Shown in pieces: positions 44,013 through 50,146 of a stretch of DNA of 50,146 bases. Location of the stretch: assembly GCA_027065715.1 (NCBI GenBank), contig JAMONO010000027.1, positions 1 to 50,146 on the forward strand, given 5' to 3'. The first letter of the stretch is position 1. Each line of letters opens with the position of its first letter. The position numbers and the translations under genes are program-made. Below the pieces are notes generated by a model that was not told the origin of the DNA, searched no databases, and saw nothing but the letters and a program-made list of their open reading frames with translations. The DNA is from Flavobacteriales bacterium. Lineage in GTDB: Bacteria; Bacteroidota; Bacteroidia; Flavobacteriales; Flavobacteriaceae.

Positions 44013-45248
44013 TTAATCGTATTTGAGCACCTTTGCCGGTGCAATTTTGCTAATAACCAAAACCGGTAATAACAACATAAACAATATCGAAATCAAAACA
44101 CCGGCATTGAGCATCAAAACATATTTCAAATTGATATAAACCGGTGCGGTTCTTACATAATAAGTTTCGGGATTGAGATGTATAATTCCAAAATATTTTT
44201 GCAACAAAATCAAACTTAATCCCAAAATATTGCCTATCAGTAATCCGATACCGATAATATATGCTGCTTGTATCAAAAAAATACGTTGCAAACGGCGATT
44301 ATTACTGCCCAAAACTTTCAGTATGGCTATAAAACTTCGTTTTTCAAGTATCATAACCAACAATGTCGTTATCATATTTAAACCTGCAATAAAAATGATG
44401 ATGCTCAAAATCATCAATATATTGAAATCAAACATTTGTAACCAATTGAAAATCAACGGATATTTTTCTTTTATAGAAGTTGTATTTAAGGTTGAAGATA
44501 TATTTTCGTATATTTGATTGGTTTTTTCGTCTATTTGATCAAAGTCATTAAGTATCACTTCAAATCCGCCTGTCAAAGTATCTTGCCATTTGTAAAGTTT
44601 TTGCACCATACGGAGGTCTCCCAAAATATAGGTTTTGTCAAAATCATCAAAACCCGAATCGTAAATTCCGGCAATTTTAAAGACACGTAATTGAGGTTTT
44701 TGCGAGCCTTTACGAATAAAATAAGTGTTGAATTTGTCGTGCAGATGCAAATTCAATCGTTTGGCAATGGTATTTGAAATCAATACACTGTCGTTTGGTT
44801 TGGACAATCCGAAGTCAGGTATTTTGCCTTCAATAATGTAGGGTTTAAACAAATCTTTATCATACAAGCTATCTACTCCTTTGTATATGATACCTTCAAA
44901 ATCTTTTGAAGTGCGTATAATTCCGCCTATGGTAGCAAAAGCTTGCACGTTTTTAATACCTTCGATATTTTTAAATCGGGGATAAAATTCTTGCCGTAGC
45001 GAAACCGGTTCCAAAGTCAACCCCGAACGGTTGGTATCAAAATTGCTGATAATAATATGTCCCGAAAAAGCCGAAATTTTTTCGCGAATTTTATGTTGCA
45101 ACCCCATACCTGTTGCCATTGATATAAGCATGATAACCATACCGATGGCAATTGATACTATCGCGATTTTTATAATCGGCGAAGAAATCTTATTTTTGTT
45201 GTCCTTGTCGGCAAGCAGTCGCCCGGCTATAAAAAAATTAACTTTCAA
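44013..45248 (-). CDS. FtsX/LolC-like ABC transporter permease
   Basis: A 412-residue permease: a first transmembrane helix at about 27-50, a large periplasmic MacB-like domain (about 55-270; EGIKNVQAFATIGGIIRTS), then three C-terminal helices, with FIAILKVLGSNNRRLQRIFL as the FtsX cytoplasmic loop. This is the LolC/LolE or MacB layout; the ATPase partner is elsewhere. The start at a TTG (45248; MKVNFFIAGRLLADKDNK) fits the family N terminus and avoids overlap. An ATG at 45269 would overlap the divergent NamZ-like start by 6 bases. Confidence 0.88.
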   Translation of the reverse strand: MKVNFFIAGRLLADKDNKNKISSPIIKIAIVSIAIGMVIMLISMATGMGLQHKIREKISAFSGHIIISNFDTNRSGLTLEPVSLRQEFYPRFKNIEGIKNVQAFATIGGIIRTSKDFEGIIYKGVDSLYDKDLFKPYIIEGKIPDFGLSKPNDSVLISNTIAKRLNLHLHDKFNTYFIRKGSQKPQLRVFKIAGIYDSGFDDFDKTYILGDLRMVQKLYKWQDTLTGGFEVILNDFDQIDEKTNQIYENISSTLNTTSIKEKYPLIFNWLQMFDFNILMILSIIIFIAGLNMITTLLVMILEKRSFIAILKVLGSNNRRLQRIFLIQAAYIIGIGLLIGNILGLSLILLQKYFGIIHLNPETYYVRTAPVYINLKYVLMLNAGVLISILFMLLLPVLVISKIAPAKVLKYD

Positions 45249-45263
45249 AATTACACTACATTT

Positions 45264-46460
45264 ATGCAAGTCAAAAATACATATTTAATATTGATTCTCC
45301 TACTTTTAGTTTCTTTTTCGTGCAAAAGTTCGGATAAACAAGCCGATACTTTCAAAAAAAATACGGCAAAATCATTACCGATACGCCCCGGTGCTTATCA
45401 ACTTCATTCTTATTTGCCCTTGTTACAAGGCAAACGGGTTGCCGTTGTGGGCAATCAAACCAGTGAAATAAACGGTGTGCACTTGGTCGACACACTTGTC
45501 AGTTTGCAGATAAACATCGTAAAAGTTTTTGCGCCCGAACATGGATTTAGAGGACAAGCTTCTGCCGGTGAACAAGTCAATAATTCGATTGATATTAAAA
45601 CCGGTTTACCAATTATTTCACTTTACGGCAAGCATAAAAAACCTACTCGTGAGGATTTAAAAAATGTCGATGTTTTGTTGTTTGATATTCAAGATGTCGG
45701 CGTACGTTTTTATACTTACCTTTCGACCTTGCACTATGTATTGGAAGCCGGTGCCGAACACGATATTCCCGTTATTGTTTTAGACAGACCCAATCCCAAC
45801 AGCGATTATATTGACGGTCCGGTTATGCAATCGGATTTTATCTCTTTTGTAGGATTACACCCCGTTCCCATAGTATATGCCATGACCATAGGCGAGTATG
45901 CCCGAATGATTAACGGCGAACATTGGTTAAAAAACGGAGTGCAAGCCACTCTAAAAGTTATTCCGGTTCAAAATTACTATCACGGTGCTGTTTACAAATT
46001 GCCCGTAAAACCTTCGCCCAATTTACCCAATTATCAATCCGTTCGACTGTATCCTTCATTGTGTTTGTTTGAAGGAACGGATGTCAGTGTAGGCAGAGGC
46101 ACTGATTTTCCTTTTCAAGTTTACGGTGCACCGTGGTTGCCCGATACAGGATTTAAATTTATACCCCGACCGAATGCCGCCAGCAAATGGCCCAAACATC
46201 AAGAAAAAATATGTTACGGAAAAGATTTAAAACAAATAACTCCGCCTGCCGAAATCCATTTGCAATGGTTGATCGAAACTTACAAGCAATGTCCCGATAC
46301 GCTTACATATTTTAACGGATTTTTTAATCGTTTGGCAGGTAATGAAACTTTGCAACAGATGATTAAAGCAGGTAAAAATACGAAACAAATCAAAAAAACA
46401 TGGCAAAATGATTTGAATGAATTTAAAAAAATACGCAGCAAGTATTTGATTTACAATTAA
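45264..46460 (+). CDS. DUF1343 / NamZ-like exo-beta-N-acetylmuramidase lipoprotein
   Basis: A 398-residue lipoprotein with a lipobox ending SFSC (Cys20). The body is the DUF1343 fold: VVGNQTSEINGVHLVDTL, VKVFAPEHGFRGQASAGEQ, DVLLFDIQDVGVRFYTYLST and VIVLDRPNPNSDYIDGPV. DUF1343 corresponds to NamZ, which removes N-acetylmuramic acid from peptidoglycan fragments, so it may recycle muropeptides at the cell surface. It is divergent from the FtsX permease gene and convergent with the next gene, 16 bases away. Confidence 0.88.
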   Translation: MQVKNTYLILILLLLVSFSCKSSDKQADTFKKNTAKSLPIRPGAYQLHSYLPLLQGKRVAVVGNQTSEINGVHLVDTLVSLQINIVKVFAPEHGFRGQASAGEQVNNSIDIKTGLPIISLYGKHKKPTREDLKNVDVLLFDIQDVGVRFYTYLSTLHYVLEAGAEHDIPVIVLDRPNPNSDYIDGPVMQSDFISFVGLHPVPIVYAMTIGEYARMINGEHWLKNGVQATLKVIPVQNYYHGAVYKLPVKPSPNLPNYQSVRLYPSLCLFEGTDVSVGRGTDFPFQVYGAPWLPDTGFKFIPRPNAASKWPKHQEKICYGKDLKQITPPAEIHLQWLIETYKQCPDTLTYFNGFFNRLAGNETLQQMIKAGKNTKQIKKTWQNDLNEFKKIRSKYLIYN

Positions 46461-46476
46461 TTACCTTATCACATCA

Positions 46477-47112
46477 TTAAATCCAACCCAAACTTCCAAA
46501 AACCACAAAACTCGTCAAAACAACTGCAAATATGCCACCTACAATTTTGAGTTGTTTTTGAAGTGACGGAGTATCATGCACCCAAAAAGCCACCAAAAAG
46601 AAAGTTAAATATCCGAAAATGATAATCAAACAAGGACAAACTACACTCCACCAAGAATATTCCCAAATGAGCAATCCTGCTTTATTGAGCAAAATTTCGG
46701 TAAAAACCGAAAATAAAGAACCGGCAATTGCTACAAACCAACGGTTATTTATGCCCAAATATTTGGTTTTCGGATCGGGTGCCAAAAATTTGCTCCAAAC
46801 AATTCCGGCAATGGCAAACATAAACATGATTTCAATATTTAATCCTACTAATATAATGTATGCCGATTTATGAGGAGTTATCCATAAGGGTGCAAAACGA
46901 CTAAAATGCAAAATCAAAGCGTTGATTATTTCATTGACCCAATCCATACCCCAAAATGCCAAGCCGGTTAATATGACATGAAAATTTTTCTTTTGAAATT
47001 CGGCAGCATAAACATACAATACCAGTGCCAATAACGGAATGATATACCAACTTATATGGTCGGTTTTTCTCAGATTTTCAAGTGCTATTTGGGTATATTG
47101 CGAATATGACAT
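46477..47112 (-). CDS. multi-pass membrane protein of unknown function
   Basis: A 211-residue integral membrane protein with six to seven hydrophobic helices (HISWYIIPLLALVLYVYA, FGYLTFFLVAFWV). I recognise no family. The start is MSYSQYTQIALENLRK at 47112. The frame runs on upstream to 47169 through the tRNA-Leu gene, which cannot be coding, so that part is rejected. The ATG lies 14 bases after the tRNA 3-prime end, so tRNA and mRNA may share a transcript and be separated by tRNA processing. Confidence 0.8.
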   Translation of the reverse strand: MSYSQYTQIALENLRKTDHISWYIIPLLALVLYVYAAEFQKKNFHVILTGLAFWGMDWVNEIINALILHFSRFAPLWITPHKSAYIILVGLNIEIMFMFAIAGIVWSKFLAPDPKTKYLGINNRWFVAIAGSLFSVFTEILLNKAGLLIWEYSWWSVVCPCLIIIFGYLTFFLVAFWVHDTPSLQKQLKIVGGIFAVVLTSFVVFGSLGWI

Positions 47113-47126
47113 GACAAATAATGTAG

Positions 47127-47210
47127 TGCCCGAAACAGGAATCGAACCTGCACGTCCTTGCGGACACATGACCCTGAATCATGCGCGTCTACCAGTTCCG
47201 CCATTCGGGC
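47127..47210 (-). tRNA. tRNA-Leu(CAG)
   Basis: An 84-base class II tRNA. Acceptor arms GCCCGAA and TTCGGGC pair over 7 bases with discriminator A. The D arm contains GGAACTGGTAGAC. The anticodon stem CATGA/TCATG carries loop TTCAGGG, giving anticodon CAG (plus-strand positions 47174-47176), which reads CUG leucine codons. A long variable arm (GTCCGCAAGGAC) is typical of tRNA-Leu. The T arm contains GGTTCGATTCC. No CCA is encoded. Confidence 0.96.
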
Positions 47211-47626
47211 AAATCTTGTTTGCGTGATGCAAATTTACAACTAATTTTTGGTTTTTACCAATTGAATTAATGGCTTTGGCTCCGCCGGTCGAACGCTTTT
47301 GAAACTTTATCAAAATAAAAAAATTGTAGCTAAAAACCCATATTTATCGGAAAATATTTCGGAAACAAAATTATGACCAATGTAACACAAAAAAAGTCTA
47401 AATATATTAAACCGGTAATCACTTCGTAGGCACAAAATAATATTGTTTGAAAACACTTTCTTATGCACCGAATTGATGCAAATTTTACCAACTTACGAAT
47501 GATGCCGAGTAACACCTTATTAATCTAAAAGCAACTATTTTGCTTGCTTTCTGATGATAACGGTAATCAATATACAAAAATCCTTAATTTTTTTTCGTAA
47601 ATTTGTAAAGAACAAAAAATACATTT
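47211..47626. other. 416-base intergenic region between tRNA-Leu and bcp
   Basis: No gene with recognisable codon use or motifs. An antisense frame of 61 codons (47330-47515) looks like a chance frame. A -7-like TAAATTTG lies at 47598-47605, 21 bases before the bcp ATG. No integrase, repeat or attachment site was found beside the tRNA. Confidence 0.6.
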
Positions 47627-48088
47627 ATGACTCACTTAAAAGAAGGTGATAAAGCTCCTTTTTTTGAAGCTACAAATTGTCTCGATAAAACCATAAAACT
47701 TACCGATTTTGCCGGCAATAAGCTTATTTTGTATTTTTATCCCAAAGCCATGACGCCGGGTTGCACTGCCGAAACGGTAAATTTGGCTACACATTATGAT
47801 TTGCTTCGTTCAAAAGGATTTGATGTATTGGGAGTAAGTCCCGATGATGTCAAAAAACAGAAACGATTTAAAGAAAAGAAAAATGTCCCGTTTTCGCTGA
47901 TACCCGACCCGCAAAAGGAAATTATCGACAAATATGGTGTTTGGGGACCCAAAAAATTGTATGGACGCGAATATGACGGATTGCATCGCACAACTTTTAT
48001 TATTGATGAAAACGGAATAATAGAACATATCATCAAAAAAGTTAAAACTAAGGCACATGCCGAACAAATATTAGCACTTTATGAATAA
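47627..48088 (+). CDS. bcp: thioredoxin-dependent peroxiredoxin (Bcp/PrxQ family)
   Basis: A 153-residue thiol peroxidase that reduces hydroperoxides. The peroxidatic Cys46 is in FYPKAMTPGCTAETVNL. In most Bcp proteins a resolving Cys lies five residues later (PGCT-x-E-x-C); here that position is Val51. The only other cysteine is Cys18. This suggests a 1-Cys mechanism or an atypical partner. The overall fold, DKYGVWGPKKLYGREYDG and HRTTFIIDENGIIEH are standard. It overlaps the next gene by 8 bases. Confidence 0.94.
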   Translation: MTHLKEGDKAPFFEATNCLDKTIKLTDFAGNKLILYFYPKAMTPGCTAETVNLATHYDLLRSKGFDVLGVSPDDVKKQKRFKEKKNVPFSLIPDPQKEIIDKYGVWGPKKLYGREYDGLHRTTFIIDENGIIEHIIKKVKTKAHAEQILALYE

Positions 48089-48305
48089 TCAAAAAGTAAA
48101 ATGGGTAAAAATTTACAGTTGTGAAGACGGCTTGGAAGCACAATTGATAAAAAATCTTTTTGAATTGGAAGAAATTCCGGTAAAATTGCTCAACGTCAAT
48201 TCCAATAATATTTTTCCCGATACCGGTATCGCCCAAGTCGATATATATGTTCCTCAATCTTATACGGAGCGTTCAAAACAATTGATAGTTGAAAATTTTG
48301 AATAA
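48081..48305 (+). CDS. DUF2007-type small protein
   Basis: A 74-residue protein with the DUF2007 (putative signal-transducing) layout: KVKWVKIYSCEDGLEAQLIK, FELEEIPVKLLNVN and a final QVDIYVPQSYTERSKQLI. Function is unknown. It starts 8 bases inside the end of bcp, so translation is coupled. Confidence 0.85.
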   Translation: MNNQKVKWVKIYSCEDGLEAQLIKNLFELEEIPVKLLNVNSNNIFPDTGIAQVDIYVPQSYTERSKQLIVENFE

Positions 48306-48364
48306 AAATCAAACAATTCATAATTTATTATCAAACATTACGTTTGCTTTATTAACGAACAAGC

Positions 48365-48376
48365 CGGCTTAAGCCG
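48365..48376 (+). promoter_or_regulatory. perfect 12-base palindrome upstream of the small secreted protein
   Basis: CGGCTTAAGCCG is self-complementary over all 12 bases and lies 17 bases before the ATG at 48394. It could be an operator for that gene or part of a terminator after DUF2007, though no U tract follows. May be chance. Confidence 0.3.
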
Positions 48377-48393
48377 ATAGTCCAATAATCATA

Positions 48394-48864
48394 ATGTTTA
48401 TGTCAATTCGAAAATATATATTCACATACACCTTCATTTTGTTTTCAAACTTGTTATCGGCTCAATATCTCATTGCAGTTGGATTGCGAGGCGGCTTGCA
48501 CAGCGGTATCGGTTTTAGGCACATGCTAACCAATGATACGGCACTCGAAGGGATTTTGCACTCCCGTTGGCACGGTGTTGAATTGGTGGGATTAATTGAA
48601 TATCAACAAGATTTATCATCCGACGGATTATATTGGTACTACGGTTATGGTGCACATGCAGGATTTTATGACAACAAATATACTTATTGGGAACCCGACG
48701 GAAATACGACGGTTATCGGAATTGACGGTATTTTGGCTATCGAATACAAATTTTTCAATGCACCGGTGGCTATTGCCATGGATTGGAAACCATATTTTAA
48801 TTTGTTAGGCAATACGGGGTTTTTTGGTAACGGAGGTGCTATTTCTTTGCGTTTCACTTTTTGA
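48394..48864 (+). CDS. small secreted or outer-membrane beta-barrel-like protein
   Basis: A 156-residue protein with a signal peptide ending about LLSAQY. The mature part alternates hydrophobic and polar residues and is rich in Gly and Tyr (GLYWYYGYGAHAGFYDNKY). It ends with GNGGAISLRFTF, an outer-membrane barrel-type C terminus. It looks like a small barrel, but no named family is evident. A second Met at codon 3 is an alternative start. Confidence 0.8.
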   Translation: MFMSIRKYIFTYTFILFSNLLSAQYLIAVGLRGGLHSGIGFRHMLTNDTALEGILHSRWHGVELVGLIEYQQDLSSDGLYWYYGYGAHAGFYDNKYTYWEPDGNTTVIGIDGILAIEYKFFNAPVAIAMDWKPYFNLLGNTGFFGNGGAISLRFTF

Positions 48865-48941
48865 TTGTTTCCGAAAATTTTACGATAAAATATTGAATTG
48901 ATTTGTAAGGTGTTTTGGCACTAATATTGTGTTTTTTTCAT

Positions 48942-48949
48942 TAAATTTG
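48942..48949 (+). promoter_or_regulatory. -7 box for the T9SS plug gene
   Basis: TAAATTTG matches TAnnTTTG, 24 bases before the ATG. A TTTG at 48914-48917 is 24 bases away, longer than usual. Confidence 0.45.
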
Positions 48950-48973
48950 TATTTTCACATGTAAAAATAAGTC

Positions 48974-50146
48974 ATGAATAAATTGTTTGTCTTTCTTCTT
49001 TTGATACAAAGTTTAAAAAGTTTTGCCCAATATGAAACCCATTTGATAGAACCGCCTTATTACATCAAAACCATAAAACTTGACGACGGCAAAATACCAA
49101 AAGCATCTCCGATTATACAATTGGGACACCCTGTATATCTTTCATTTGACGACTTACAAGCCGACGAAAAAGAATACCGTTATCAAATCGTTCGATATGA
49201 TGAAAACTGGCAACCCACCCAACTCAACGAATCGGAATACATCAGCGGTTTTGCTTCCGACATCATTACCGATATTACCCAATCGAGCGGCACATTGCAA
49301 TCATATACCCACTATCAATTGACCATACCCAACGAAAATACCCGAATATTGTTAAGTGGCAACTACATAATTCAAGTTTTGGACGAAAACGATGAAGTGG
49401 TTTTTTCAAAAGCTTTTATTTATTACGAAAAAAAAATAAACGTAGGTGTGCAAGTCAAATGGGCAAACAATGTCAGTATGAAAGATCGCTTGCAAATGAT
49501 AGATTTTAACTTGTATAAAACCGGCTTTACCATTTTAAATGAAAGCCAAAATTTAACTGTCAAAATTTTTCAAAACAACGATTTGGGTTATGCCCTCACC
49601 TTTCACAAGCCAACTTATTATCAAGGCGATACATGGATATATCACTATCCGCAAAAAGCTCTTTTTGAAGGAATTAATGAATTCAGACGCTTTGAAACCA
49701 AAGATTTAAGAGGTTATAATTATGGTATAGCGCTAAAAAAACTCAACAACTTGTATGATTTTTATCCCTATACCGGGACTTTCAGAACCCATTATATTTT
49801 TAACAAAGACATTGACGGAAACTACATACTCAATGCCGCCCAAGCATACGACGATGTAAATACCGAAGCCGATTATGTCAATGTGCACTTTAGTTTTGAC
49901 GGATATTTGGAAGAAAATGAAAATATATACGTCATAGGACGTTTCAATGACTTTAACCCAACCGATGATTACCGCTTGCAATTAAACGAACAAACCGGAA
50001 GATATGAAGTAAGTGTTTTGCTCAAACAAGGTTATTACGATTATATGTTTGTTACCAAAAATGCTCAAAATCAAATAGATGTAACATCTATCGAAGGAAG
50101 TTTTGCACAAACCGAAAACGACTATACCGTAGTGGTCTATTACCGT
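48974..50146 (+). CDS. type IX secretion system plug protein (DUF5103), 5-prime part
   Basis: The frame opens at ATG 48974 and is still open at the window end (391 codons). A signal peptide ends about KSFAQY. The following 200 residues match DUF5103: HLIEPPYYIKTIKLDDGKIP, PIIQLGHPVYLSFDDLQADE, EYRYQIVRYDENWQPT. An immunoglobulin or CBM-like region then begins near VNVHFSFDGYLEENENIYVI. In Flavobacterium johnsoniae a DUF5103 protein is the Plug that gates the SprA outer-membrane channel, so this is assigned to the T9SS on family knowledge. Confidence 0.9.
   Translation, partial: MNKLFVFLLLIQSLKSFAQYETHLIEPPYYIKTIKLDDGKIPKASPIIQLGHPVYLSFDDLQADEKEYRYQIVRYDENWQPTQLNESEYISGFASDIITDITQSSGTLQSYTHYQLTIPNENTRILLSGNYIIQVLDENDEVVFSKAFIYYEKKINVGVQVKWANNVSMKDRLQMIDFNLYKTGFTILNESQNLTVKIFQNNDLGYALTFHKPTYYQGDTWIYHYPQKALFEGINEFRRFETKDLRGYNYGIALKKLNNLYDFYPYTGTFRTHYIFNKDIDGNYILNAAQAYDDVNTEADYVNVHFSFDGYLEENENIYVIGRFNDFNPTDDYRLQLNEQTGRYEVSVLLKQGYYDYMFVTKNAQNQIDVTSIEGSFAQTENDYTVVVYYR

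Noticed and set aside
47113-47169. Upstream extension of the membrane-protein frame beginning MCPQGRAGSIPVSG
   Set aside because: It reads through the tRNA-Leu gene; the real start is the ATG at 47112.
47330-47515. 61-codon minus-strand frame in the gap before bcp
   Set aside because: No recognisable motif, codon bias or neighbour linkage; length is within chance.
47127-47626. tRNA-Leu as an integration site of a mobile element
   Set aside because: No integrase, no repeated tRNA 3-prime end and no foreign gene set next to it.

Overview
The window reads as a chromosomal segment of an AT-rich Bacteroidota bacterium, most likely class Flavobacteriia. The signs are the LpxC-FabZ fusion, type IX secretion system (T9SS) components and a T9SS sorting domain, TamL-type outer-membrane lipoproteins, a TonB-dependent receptor paired with a DUF5689 lipoprotein, few Shine-Dalgarno sites, and many TAnnTTTG (-7) boxes upstream of genes. 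Genus cannot be fixed from the sequence alone. Gene density is high and most of the window is ordinary core genome.

Layout. 1-3741: lipid A and housekeeping genes (end of a probable lpxD, lpxC/fabZ, lpxA, efp, sucD). 3808-6317 (minus): rpsO and pnp. 6416-11813: a secreted endonuclease/exonuclease/phosphatase-type lipoprotein divergent from a TonB-dependent receptor plus DUF5689 lipoprotein pair. 11984-13851 (minus): truA, a 37-residue membrane peptide gene, tatA and a PAP2 phosphatase. 13887-16683: a YfcE-like phosphodiesterase, two secreted proteins (one with a T9SS tail), and a response regulator whose receiver has lost its phosphorylation site. 16762-20107 (minus): pepE and alaS. 20184-23376: M23 peptidase, MerR regulator, LemA and two TPM-domain proteins, tightly packed. 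23380-25842: Rrf2 regulator, pdxH, DUF3667 membrane protein.

25867-28001 is the clearest accessory island. It holds the severed C-terminal tip of an Rhs/YD-repeat protein with a lysine-rich putative toxin domain, a small AT-rich gene in the immunity position, a secreted DUF2059-type gene, and an odd intergenic stretch. 28002-34234 carries an ICMT-like methyltransferase, a UDP-sugar dehydrogenase with a palindrome over its -7 box, a large membrane protein and TamL. 34297-38098 holds a TrmH methyltransferase and then a likely stress or respiration module: DUF1858/DUF2249 protein, a heme-copper-oxidase-like membrane protein with a reduced histidine set, and a DUF59 Fe-S assembly factor, preceded by an attenuator-like leader.

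38223-50146: miaB, a lipoprotein and DUF5723 barrel pair, DUF302, YifB/ComM ATPase, an FtsX-type permease divergent from a NamZ-like muramidase, a membrane protein just behind tRNA-Leu(CAG), a Bcp peroxiredoxin lacking the usual resolving cysteine, DUF2007, a small secreted protein, and the start of the T9SS plug protein (DUF5103), which runs off the right edge.

The least explained parts are the orphan Rhs tip and its neighbours, the DUF2249/oxidase-like/DUF59 module with its leader, the phosphorylation-dead regulator, and the small peptide gene behind truA. No CRISPR array, intact transposase, prophage or rRNA operon was seen.
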